This document shows, one piece after another, positions 47,022 to 58,335 of a stretch of DNA of 64,000 nt. The stretch's first letter is position 1. Every line of letters begins with the position of its first letter. This DNA comes from Geosiphon pyriformis (taxonomy: Eukaryota > Glomeromycota > Glomeromycetes > Archaeosporales > Geosiphonaceae). The stretch lies in contig JAAOMT010000200.1 of the NCBI GenBank assembly GCA_016748015.1, positions 184,984 through 248,983 on the forward strand, written 5' to 3'. The notes under the pieces are model-generated. The model saw only the letters and a list, made by a program, of their open reading frames with translations, ran no database searches and was not told the DNA's origin. A program made the position numbers and the translations under genes.

Positions 47022-48389
47022 CTACACAACATCTCTACCCTTTATTATATCCATAAATCACCTTTTTATTTGAAATATTTCTTTCCAATAAATTTCATCC
47101 TCGAAGCAAATTCTTGCATCAATTTTATTTACAATAGAAGAAATGTTCTCTCAGCTATGAAAGCCATTGAAAGCCTAAAGATTCTTTCTAATACACCATC
47201 CTTTATTTCAATATCTTATTTCTTGAAGATTCTCATTGTTTTTTATGGTAAGACTAGGAATAAACAAACTGCTTTAATTTTTTAGAACCTAGTATTCTGA
47301 CTTGAATCTGAAAAAATAAGGTTCGAATTATCCAGATTAGCGCATTGGAACGATGATACAAGGTTTTTTCAATGATACTCTGATTCAAGAAAACCCAAAG
47401 AAAGCTTAGAAAGCATATAAATTTTTCCAGCATATTTTCGAGGAAAATAAAACAAAGAATTTCCTTTTTCTGAATAAAAGTCTTTGTAGCTGATTGAATT
47501 GCTTTGAAAAGAATAGATGGCTTCAGTAAAAGGATAAGAAATATTGAAATAAGCAGATTTGCTAAGAATAAAATTTATGATAGGAAATTTATGTATATAG
47601 ATTTGAATATAATAAAATTTGGGGCAAAATTTTTGATTGGTAAAAAAATTTAGATTAGAAATTGAAATTATATTCAAAAAGAAAATTTTGATCACCATTA
47701 CTATTGTTATACGTTCACAAAGATGAAATTAAAAAAAACTAAACAATTGTTGCAATGGGCAAAAAAGATAACAAAAAAGAAATTTGTAATTAAAAAATTG
47801 TGTACAAAAATAGAATTATTTTTTAAAAAAAATTACATTCAAGAAAACTACAGTTTATTGCAAAATTATTAGTTGGTTTTTATTTTTTGTGAATTTTTTT
47901 TAAAAATTTTATCAAGTTAATTTATAAATATATACACATATTCTCTTAATATTAAAATTTAAAATTATTTTTGGTTGTATAATAATAAATATTTAATATA
48001 AAATTATTTTTTTTTTAAAAAATTTTTTTTCTCAACTATTTTTTAAAAGATTCTTAATAATATTTAAATCTGAACTGCATAAAGACCAATATTGATAAAT
48101 TTAATGGCAAGATAAATTTGTATGTTTTGGATTACTATTATTATTATTATTATTATTAAAACTATTAATGCTCTTTCATAAATTTCTCATTTCTAAAATG
48201 CTGAAATATCATTTTATTTATGAATAAAATAGTTTTTTTAATCATCATTAAGGTATATATATATATATATATGTCCAATTTTAACTGCTTTTTTTTCTGA
48301 TAATTGGTTATCATGGGAATGGAATTTGGCCACTTTTTATTTTAAATTCCAATTGCTAAATACTTTAAAATTTTGAAGTAAGAGATATC

Positions 48390-48573
48390 ATGATAATTAT
48401 TCATTCCCTTATTGACGAGTATAGTTTGATAAAGGAAAAATTAGTAACATAGCCAAGATGCTAAAGAAGTAAATATTGATGAGCTCTTTGGAGAAAACCG
48501 CAGCAATTTCTCAAGAAAGAAAATTGTTTAATTCAATGAGAAAGCATTTCCAAGAGTTATTGACAGACCTAAA
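48390..48573 (+). pseudogene. Fragment of a dynamin-like gene 3' end (GED pseudogene)
   Basis: The stretch is a clear copy of 53,911-54,107: TGATAATTATTCATTCC, then TTGACGAGTA, GGAAAAATTA, GAAGTAAAT, GATGAGCT, CAAGAAAGA and GCATTTCCAAGAG match in order, with small deletions and frame breaks between them. It covers only the GTPase-effector-domain end of the gene 5.5 kb downstream. It has a short unrelated tail in frame but no promoter or domain of its own. Confidence 0.85.
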
Positions 48574-49109
48574 GATTTTTTCTCATTTAAATTTGAAAGT
48601 CTTGCAAAAAATAATATATACTATATGTATATGTACCATAAAAGAAAATTATTCAACAAATAATGTATATAATATATACACCATGTACCCAAAAAAAGAA
48701 AACTACGTATAAATAAAAAAATCTTAAAAATTATCTTGCCAAGAGTCAAGAAAAGCTCGAATTCACATAAAATTCATCAAATACTTCAAATATCATTCAA
48801 AGATAGGAAAAATTTTATTATTTACAATATTAAACATAAAAATCTGGGCAAAACTAAATAATACTAAAGTTATGTATGCATAATAGACTTTTTTCGAATA
48901 TCTTGAAATTTGAATATCATTTACGGAAAATATTAAGCAAAACGAAACATTAGAATTTTTTTTTTTCGCAGTATTAGAATTTTATTTGACCTCCTTTAGT
49001 TGAGATAAATATTAAATGTAATCTCTAATAATTGTACCCAGCCTAATCTATTTCCTATTACATATCATATGAAACATTTAAATCTTTTTTCCACATTCCG
49101 TATTTTATC

Positions 49110-49147
<38 letters not shown>

Positions 49148-49311
49148 ATCAAAGAAGATTTTATTGTTACTGTATTAACAAGCGGAAAATGAGAAATTCT
49201 AGAATAAATTCAAATTTAGACATTAAAGTCGTGAGGATTTGGAATTTTTGGAATTTTACATTTTTTCATAAAATTTTTTTATTAAATAAATTAATATTTT
49301 GCTTATAGAAA

Positions 49312-50571
49312 ATGATATTAAGTAATAAAATCTTTAAATACATTACATCATATTTCATCAGCTCTATAATTTTTTTTATCGCTTCGTCTTCTTCAACATA
49401 CATTATTACCTCACCACTCCCTGGGGAAACTTGGCGCCCTGGGGACACAGTATCGGTGAAATGGGCAATATGGGGTCAAATACAACCTAGCATAGATGTA
49501 AATCTAGTCTATGGAACCCTTGATTCTTTACAAAAATATCAAACTTTATGTGCTGATATGGACCCAAGTATTAAAGAAGAGTGCAATTTTGTCGTTGATA
49601 ATGATGTACCCTTGAGACAGGATTATAAGATTGAGATTGTTGCTAGGGATGAGGATGAAAAAAACGTAACAGATGAAGATAAAAAAACTATTTCACAAGA
49701 TTGTGAGTAAGGAATAATTCTTCAATTATTACGGTTAAAAATTAATTAGTCTAAAAATAACTGAAAATTTTTCATAAATGATATATATATATATATAGTT
49801 ACCATTCTTGGAGTTGATGCAGGCGATTCATCGAACAAACAACTCGGTTCAACGCCAACAACATCTTCAACCCTACCTCAAAACATAGTACCAGCTGAAA
49901 CAGAAACTACAATTGGAACAGATGGTGAAAGTACAGTTGTGACATTGAATTATTTGCCTACCCCTGTTATTACTCCACTTGTCGACCCTGCACAGGAACA
50001 AATTACAAGCCCCAAATGCGGCCAAATGATCTGTACAGCTGATATTCCATGTTGTAGTCAATGGGATATTTGTGGCGCAACTAAAAACTATTGTGGTATT
50101 GGATGTCAAGCTGGTAAAAGTTTTGCTGGAAAATGTTTGGAGCTTAAAGGCTTGGATAATAATGAGCTTGAAAATAAGACACCGCATGTAAATGACGAGG
50201 AAAATAAATCAAAGTCACAAGAAAAATGTGGTGAAGAAATGTGCAATTCAGAAATGCCATGCTGCAGTAAATGGAACTATTGTGGCGCTAGTAAAAATTA
50301 CTGCGGAATTGGGTGTCAAATGAACCGAAGTTTTGCGGGAAAATGTTGGGAAATAGGAATGACTCAAGCTGATGCCGGTAATAGGATGAAATCAAGTACG
50401 AAGTCAGGTAAGATAAATCAAGGATCGAAAATGGACTCAAAACCACAAAAAACCACAAATAAAACGATTGTATCAGCAAGTATTCCAACTGGAGTTTTAC
50501 AAAAGGGGACTACATACAACAAATTAGACTTCGATAACCCGGAGCAGAACTTTCCGTTGATTTTACAGTGA
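49312..50571 (+). CDS. Secreted Kre9/Knh1-like protein with two hevein-type chitin-binding domains (387 aa)
   Basis: Exons 49,312-49,702 and 49,799-50,571 (GTGAGT donor, TATATATAG acceptor); the join gives 387 codons plus TGA. Residues 1-28 look like a signal peptide (ISSIIFFIASSSS). Residues 30-135 match the Kre9/Knh1 N-terminal domain (ITSPLPGETWRPGDTVSVKW; end DFTIL, created by the splice). A Thr/Pro/Ser linker follows. Residues 204-243 and 274-313 are hevein-type (CBM18) domains, each with eight Cys in the right order and the CCSxWxxCG...YCGIGCQ core. The tail (315-387) is Lys/Ser/Thr-rich with no GPI-type hydrophobic end. It probably binds chitin at the cell surface or outside the cell. 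The start has no in-frame rival. Confidence 0.88.
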
Positions 50572-51621
50572 ATTCTATTTGTCGTCGATTTTCAAGGTAA
50601 TTCAATCCTATTTGAAACAGTTAGAATTACAATTCTTAAAGTGACGCTCCGGAAGATAAAACTGTTTAATGAAATTCGTTTTTATAATTTCTAAAAAAAT
50701 AGTATTTGAGCTTCGGACTCGGAACTTCTTCATGACCAACATATTCTCAAGTCAACATTTCTTTCGTGGGATTTCCAAAAAGGTGGGCCAGTTTGCGAGC
50801 AAGAATATTCCTAACCTGAAAAGATTAAACTGTAAACGCAACAACCTTAAATTGAATCATTTATCTTTTTTGGTCAAACGATATATAAAACTTTTAACCA
50901 ATTAAATAACAGAGAGCTGTTCATCTCATCCAAATACATTTGGGAAAGACCAGAATATTTACGCGAATTCGTTTTTTTCCGGATTTGAAATTTTTAATGT
51001 TTAACAAAAGAATATGGCTAAAACAATTTTATTTACTTTAAAAATCTAAAATAATAATAATAATAATAATAATAAAAGAAGCGTTTATATCTGCATAAAC
51101 AGGTTCTCATTTAATATTTAATAGAAGCTGTTGATATATGTGCCCATATTTATTTAATAAATAAATACTATAAAGAAAAAAGCTTATCATATAAATGTAT
51201 TTATCATTCGTGGCATCGGCAATGAAAATTTTCACTCTGTACACTCAATACTTGAAACTTTGAAATTTCTAAGATGAGAAAAAATGTGAAATGCTTAAAT
51301 AAATTCTGCACTTCGTCATAAAGTCCTGTGTAGATAAAAAATATTTAAATAAATTCTGCTCTTCGTCATAATGCCTGTTTAAATAAACATGGTGAAATGA
51401 CATCGTATGAAGGAATAAAAAGATTTAGTTTATTTAATTTGATTTTGCTCAAATAATGTCGTAAAAAAACTTGTCATAAAATTTCTTTGATTAATCGAAA
51501 TTCTTTTGATAAGAGTTTTTAATATCTATCGAAATTCTTTTAAAAAGGAGACTTGTAATTCTTAGTCTCCATAAAAGTAGTTATTGGTTGCAATAATAAT
51601 TTTTTATTAAAACTTTTTAAC
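50572..51621. other. Intergenic, no supported gene
   Basis: A 78-codon plus frame (50,669-50,905) has no features I can place and may be 3' UTR. An (AAT)n tract lies at 51,048-51,075. A 50-bp near-duplicate pair around AAATAAATTCTGC...CTTCGTCATAA lies at 51,296-51,385. Confidence 0.55.
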
Positions 51622-54123
51622 ATGACTTTTGCGAAAGATCCCCCGAAAACTCTCGAAGATACTCAATATGCCAAAAAAGCAAATCATTACATTGAAATTC
51701 TTAATAGCCTTCGTCGGCTTGGTGCTCATCATGCTGTCGATTTACCAACCGTGGTTTTTTGTGGAAATCAGTCAGCGGGAAAGAGTAGTTTACTCGAAGC
51801 AATTTCTGGGGTTCAGGTAATGTGAATTTAAGATTGAAAATCTTTTTTTATTGTTAATTCTTTAACGCTCAATTTTATGCTTTCTCGTAATATGGAACAA
51901 AAGCTTCCTCGATCAGAAGGTACCTGTACCCGTTGTGTCATGGAGATTCGATTAATTGAGTCGAGTTCTCCCTGGGAATGCCAAATCTCGCTTCGACAGG
52001 AATATGACGATATTACCGAACAGCAACTTCCACGCCCCCTAGAATATAAATTCGGTTCTATCATAAAATCTCCTTCTGAGGTTGAGATGATGGCTCGCCG
52101 AGCCCAAAAAGCTCTTTTAAATCCTAGCATGAATTATCAGCTTTATGTGAATTGGATTTTTAATAATAACAATATTAAAGATGCAGCTGAAAATCATATC
52201 AAATTCACCAAAAATGTTGTCTGCTTAGAGATTAAAGGGCCAAAAGTTCCAAATTTGAGTTTAATTGATTTGCCAGGGATTATACGTGAGTTTATTGGTC
52301 CTTCTCTTTGATTTTTGCTTTTAATAATTTTTTCGATATTAACCTTGCAATTATCTTTTTAAATCGATATATATATAGGGCATGTTGAACATTCACAGGA
52401 TGAGAAATTTATCAACTTAATTCAAGAAGTTGTGGAAGATTATATCCAAAAAGAAAAATCAATTATCATCGCTACTGTTACATGCAGAGATGAAATAGAA
52501 AATCAAGCAATTGTTGGAATGGCAAAAAAAGTTGATAAGGAGGGAATTCGGACCTTAGGTGTCCTTACTAAACCAGATACTATCGAACCTGGCGAAGACG
52601 AAATATGGGGGATGATAATAAGAGGGGAAGCCCATAGACTGCGTTTGGGCTATTATGTAGTTAAAAATCCTGCAAAACTAGAATTATCTAAAGGAATTAC
52701 ATTTGAGGAAGCAAGGAAATCGGAAGAAAAAGTAAGCGTCAAATTAAATCTATTCATATATATTTCATAATACTCATTGTTCCTATAAAGTTCTTTTCCA
52801 CGATACCTATGTGGAAAAACATGCACCTGAAAAATCGAATGGGTGTGGCTAATCTGCGTGGAAAACTGAGCGAATTATTGATTAAGGCAATCGAGCGTAA
52901 TTTGCCAGTCATTAAAAAAGAACTTGAAGAGAGGCTAGGAACAGTATGTAGTTATTATGAAGATCATTTATATTTGCTTTCCTTAATCTTGTTAATGTTC
53001 TTTTTTAAAACAGACTAAAGAAGCCTTGGAAAAATTGCCAGAACCTATAAGTGGAAATTCTCGGATTGAGTGTCAGAGAATGATCAAGAAATGTTCTGAT
53101 TTTATTGCAAATGAAACGGGATGCATGAACCAGCAAACCCCACTTTGGCGGGAATTTAATAAAGAATTTCGTCAATTTAAGATTGAAATCTGCTCGACAC
53201 GACCAGTTTTCCTAGTCGGGAGAGCCAGTGATAGATTTTCCCCCGAAAAATTTGACATTCTAGATGACTTTCTTAATAGCTCCCAAAGAGCTACCAAAAA
53301 GGAAAAAAAGATTGAAAAAATTGAAATTAAAGGGTATACAGAATTCACCGAGCTCGATATTCACTCTTCTATCGATGAAGCCAAAGGGAGGCTCCTGTCG
53401 GGGTTTATCCCTTACTCTTACGTAGTTAACAGGATTAACGAGTTCAATAAAAAATGGCGTAATCCTGCACAAGCTTGCCTACAAAAAATTAATATTCTCA
53501 TGTGGAAATTCATTGAGAAAGCCATCCAAGACACTTTCTGCCGCTTTCCTGGTCTTTGCACGTTAATGAGGCAAGGTTTATGAATTAAACTTTAAATTTT
53601 TAATATTGATTCTGTCAAATCTTCAAATCTAACCAATTTTGGTTTTTTGAATAGCAATAAGGCAGGAATTTTGTTGGAGCAATGCAAGACAGAAACCGCT
53701 AATAGAATAGAATTTCTTTTTCAAATCGAGATTGGGTACCCTTTTACCCTTGATGAGGTATCTATCATTGAAGCGAAGGCTAAATATATGACGAAACTTC
53801 ACGAGGCGGTTCGTCGTGATGGCAAGACTCCAACTGATACACTGGAGGTTATTGCCTCAATAATGGCATATTTTTCACTTTCGTTCAAACGATTCACCGA
53901 CAATGCTGCTATGATAATTATTCATTCCATTATTGACGAGTACGCGCATTTGATTGAGGAAAAATTAATGACACCATTATTAGACCCTCAAGATCCAAAA
54001 GAAGTAAATCTCGATGAGCTGTTAGGAGAAGACCCGTCAATTGCTCAAGAAAGAGAATTATTGCTTCAGCGAGAAAAGCATCTCCAAGAGCTGCTAACAG
54101 ACCTAAGGCGATCCGGTGTTTAA
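51622..54123 (+). CDS. Dynamin-like GTPase (6 exons, about 702 aa)
   Basis: Exons 51,622-51,816, 51,904-52,285, 52,379-52,731, 52,791-52,943, 53,014-53,570 and 53,655-54,123. The GTPase motifs are G1 GNQSAGKSS (residues 48-56), G2 PRSEGTCTRC, G3 DLPG (187-190, just before intron 2) and G4 TKPD (256-259). The middle and stalk region spans about 290-540 and a C-terminal GED-like region ends LLTDLRRSGV. There is no PH or Pro-rich domain and no mitochondrial targeting peptide, so it is closest to fungal Vps1/Mx-type dynamin-like proteins acting in membrane fission or remodelling. The exon 5-6 joint is the weak point: the frame is kept with a GC donor (AG|GCAAGG at 53,571) and AG at 53,654; a GT donor at 53,561 is the alternative. 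Confidence 0.88.
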
Positions 54124-57100
54124 GATTTAGTATTTTTCTCATGATCAAAAGATCAAAATTTGAAAGCAAATGTATAAGAATTGGAAGTTGAGCATATTTT
54201 TTACTTAGTGAATCCCCTGATATTTCTCTGTTAAACTACTTTAAAATTATTTTGATTCTTGAAGAAATTTAGTTTGAATACGACCACGGATAACCCTTTT
54301 AGAGCAATCAAGCTCTCTAAGTTGATAAAGCTTTCTAAGTTGATAAAGCTTATTCCCCTACACTGAATTGCTTTTTAGATTTTTCCAAAATCTTGCACTT
54401 GTATACTTAAAATTAGGGGTTTTTTCATAAAAATTTCATTTCTATATAATTTAATAAATTTTTTTTAAATCAATAAAGACAGTCTGTTATAAAATTATGG
54501 TGAGAAATCAAATGTGTGTAAGTTATATTTAACAGACTGCGAGCAAAATCAGAGATAATAATCTATGCAAAAGATCAAGATCAAGTTAGTTCAAACCAGC
54601 AATATGCACATGGTCGTATTTTTGTTTTCGCCAGCATCTAATCCATAAGACACGGGAGCACCCATGGCCTCAAGTAGTTACTTATGCAGGGGATATATAC
54701 AAGCAAAACTTGTGAATTCTGCGGTTACATTCATTACAATCTAGGTGGATCCAAAGTATTCCGCTGTTCCCTATACAAAATAAAGCTTGATAGGAATATT
54801 AATGGTGCTAATAACAATATTACATAATGATATATGGAATTTAATTAGGAATGTGTAGGTTATAATGTAAGTGTATCATATTTTATCAAATAAATAATTA
54901 AATATAGCTTAAATAATTTTCATTAGGAACATCATTTATGTCATAAATATTTTTTAATGCTTGTATTTTTTCTGATTTTTTCGAAAAACGTAAATTTCAG
55001 CCGATAACTTTGAATTATAAAAACACGCGTGACTATCACGAAAAAATGAGTGAAAAATATAAATTTATAAAAAAAAACATTGAGATCCTTTTTTATTTTA
55101 TATTTTTAATAATAAATATATAAAACCAGTATATATAAAAACAGAAAAAATAATGGCTATTTTTAAAATTGTTTTATTTGACTGATAGCTTTATTAAAAG
55201 CATTTTAAGATATTATTTTATTATCATAAATTATAAGAAAAAAAAGAAAAAAAAACATTTGATTATAAGGGCTAGTTTTTTTTATTAAATTAATGATTTT
55301 TTCAAGAAACTCAAAATTACTTATTTTATCAGTTTTACCAATATTAAATTCCAAATTAGTCTTCTTTTACAGGTTCCTAGTATTAAAGAGTTTTCATTAT
55401 GCTAACTTTCATAAAAATATAAAAAGCACAATTAGCATAAATTTCTTTTGGATCGATTTGTGGTTGGGACCATTTTGTATTCTCTATTATGACAGTAATT
55501 GCTTCATCTAAAATCAAATGAAAAAATTGCTTTTGCATAAATTTATTTGGGATATTTGTTGATGCTTTCTCATTTTAACACTTTTGAATCTTTGATTTGA
55601 GATTTAATTCAATTGTGCCAAATCCATCTATAATAAAGTGTTTTGAACTTTTTTGTTTACTATATTTGCAAAGTGGTTTGAGTACTTATTTATCATCTTT
55701 TTCAAACCTGTTAATGCTTGAATTGCGTCAACATATCAAGAATCAGAGCTTGTAATCTTGAAAATATAGAATTTCTTTATATTTAATTCTATATCATTCT
55801 ACTTTTGATTATATTTTTTTTCTGATCATTTATAAATATTATATCTTCCAGAAGTTTATATATTCGTTGCAACTGGCACTAGTTATTGCTAGCAGCTAAA
55901 TATATCAACTCAAGAATAAGCAAGACAATACATAATAAAGAAGAGAACGAGAAGAGTAAAGATATAAATACCAATTAGATAATAGGAACAAATTTTAAAA
56001 AAAAGTAAATGATTTGATTTTCAACTTTAAACAAAAATTATTTTTTTAATCAAGTAATAAATTACTTTAATGTTAAGAAAGCAAAAAAATATAGCAGCAG
56101 TTATAAAAACAATGAAATCTGTTACTAGAGATGAGAATTGTCATAACTATATATTTTAAAACTAACATAAAAATAAAATCAAAATAATTGAGCTCAAAAG
56201 GAATAAGATTTATTTAATAGAGCTGGTTAGTATTAACATCAAGTAATGTATTATATAAATCGATATCTTGGTCTGAAAATTAGAAATTTATAAATATAAT
56301 ATTACAAATTATTAAAGCCACTATTTTTATTTACAACAAGCTTTCTTTCAAACTCCTTAAAGTTCTTAATCATCTTTGAATTATTTTAAATAGCTTTTTT
56401 TTTACAATAATATATAAATATTTCATAATATACATATATAATTTATTTATATACAAGACATATGTAGATAAAATTCAGACTTAACAATTATAACTTTTAC
56501 ATATACTATTTAATCATCAAAAATAGAAAATACCATGCAAATATATTATTTATGTTTATTAGTTGGTCATTAAAAGCAATTCTATTTCAATCTCAAAAAC
56601 ATAAAAAAATATACTTTATTTAACTATTAGGAATATATAATTCTATTCCAGTTTTGAAAACATAAAATATATACTTTATTTAGTTATTAAAAATAATTTT
56701 ATTCAGAATATAAATATATATTCTATTTGACTATTAAGAATAATCTTATTTCAATCTTGAAAATATAAAAATAATTTTAGTTCCAATTTCAAGAGAATAA
56801 AAAAACATTTTTTATTCGATTATTAAGAATAATTTTATTTCATTCTTAAAAAAATACAAGACACCAATATTCACATATATACTATCTGATTATAATTATA
56901 GTCTGTAATATTGTTATTATTATATAATATTATTAACTCATATTATAGCTAACTATAAAAGATTTTTACTAAAAATTTTATTAAATATCATTTAATTTTG
57001 TCAAAAATGCATTAAATTTCTTATTTTATTGCTGGTTTTAATTTCTTATATGGTTTTAATGATTGATCTAAAATATTACTATTGTAAAAATAATAACTTT

Positions 57101-57703
57101 TAATAGTACTTTTAATATAAATTTTAAACAGTATCTTTAATAAGCATAATTTATAATAATAATTAAAAAGTGAAAATTTTGAAAATTTTGAAACTTTGAA
57201 GAAAAAAATATATAAAAAACAAAAAAACAAAAACAAATAGAATATTATATGATTATATTATAAATAAAAATTCGATTTTGTTTTATAGTACAAAATAATA
57301 TTATATAAGCAACTTTTAATTATTACAGTTTTATAATCTACAATTTTAAATTTTAAAAGTAGTAAATTTAAATACTATTTGTAAATATTTATTTATTTTA
57401 AAAATATTATTTATAATGAGAACTAAGATTAAATACAATAAAAATATCGAAATCATTTTTTTATTAGTTAAAATAGAACTACAAAAAAATTTAATAAAGA
57501 TATTAATACAATTAAACTTTTAAACTATTAATTAATTTTAATAAAAATACATTATTTAAAAAAAAGTTTTTTTTTATAAATTTTAAGTGTATTATTTTAA
57601 CAAATTTCTTTATAAATTTTGGTAAATTATTCATATTTTGACAAATTTAGTATTATTATATAGTAAAAAAACTCTTTTTCTCTCTTTAATTTATAATTAC
57701 AAT
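54124..57703. other. Gene-free AT-rich region
   Basis: AT content rises progressively after the dynamin gene. Open frames at 55,293-55,511 (+) and 57,021-57,236 (-) show no features. From about 55,000 it looks like decayed transposon DNA, but I can place no family until 57,704. Confidence 0.55.
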
Positions 57704-58100
57704 TAGAATAAAAAGTAAAAAAGCCTTAAACATTAATTTTTCTATAATAATTAATAAAGTTTCAATAAAAAAAAGTTTTGTTATTATTAAAACTGCTAAA
57801 CAAAATATTCTAACAACATTTTTTTTAAATATTAATAGTAAAAAACTGTTTTTAGTAACTTTTAAAACATTTTTTATCTTTGACTAATGGTTTTTTTCAG
57901 TTAAAATTTCTTTTAAAAAACACATTTAAATCAGTTTTAATGTTGTTTTTATTTTTTTTAAAAGTCTAAAAATTTTTAATAATAAACCAGTTAATAAGCT
58001 AGTTTTTTCTGTTTTTATTATTAATATTACTACTACTACTTTGCAAATAATCAAAAAGATCAAAAAATTCAGATTGGCTGTTAACAAAATTGTAAACTTT
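57704..58100 (+). pseudogene. Hypermutated LINE ORF1 5' fragment, plus strand
   Basis: The plus translation aligns without gaps to the first about 130 codons of the minus-strand ORF1 at 60,459: KSKKA, then IIKTAKQNIL against VVKTIRQNIL, and KIFNNKPVNKLVF against KVFNNRPVNKLVF. Pro and Ser/Leu codons have become Phe or Leu, Arg has become Lys, and two stops are present, all in the C->T/G->A direction. It is an inverted partner of the copy that follows. Confidence 0.8.
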
Positions 58101-58335
58101 GTGTATAATTTTAAAATAACTTATTAAGATAAAATTTAACTGGTTTATTCTAAATATAAAGTAATTATTAAAAAAATGGTTTAATATCTTGTAATAATTT
58201 TTTTTATTTTTTTATTTGCTTAACAAGTACAGCCCAAAAACAATCTAGTACTATACACCAAAGAAATAATCTAAATTAGATATTAATTATGTACTTTTTA
58301 CACGTGACTAGTCATTCGGACTAATTAAGGACACA

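Larger units (their letters stand above)
46820..49311. other. Intergenic region with CA/CCCATA repeats and a dynamin-gene fragment
   Basis: Open frames at 46,807-47,073 are repeats read as protein. Frames at 47,070-47,285 (+) and 47,369-47,698 (-) show no recognisable domain. The duplicated dynamin piece at 48,390-48,573 and a 35-bp poly-A (49,112-49,146) are the only structured parts. Confidence 0.55.

Noticed and set aside
46865-47073. His/Thr/Pro-repeat proteins and a possible internal telomere tract
   Set aside because: The frames are CA and CCCATA repeats. CCCATA is not the CCCTAA telomere unit, and the tract is short and flanked by CA repeats.
47350-47375. A GGTTCGAATTATCC-like string as a tRNA B box
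   Set aside because: No matching A box, acceptor stem or cloverleaf could be built around it. I found no convincing tRNA in the window.
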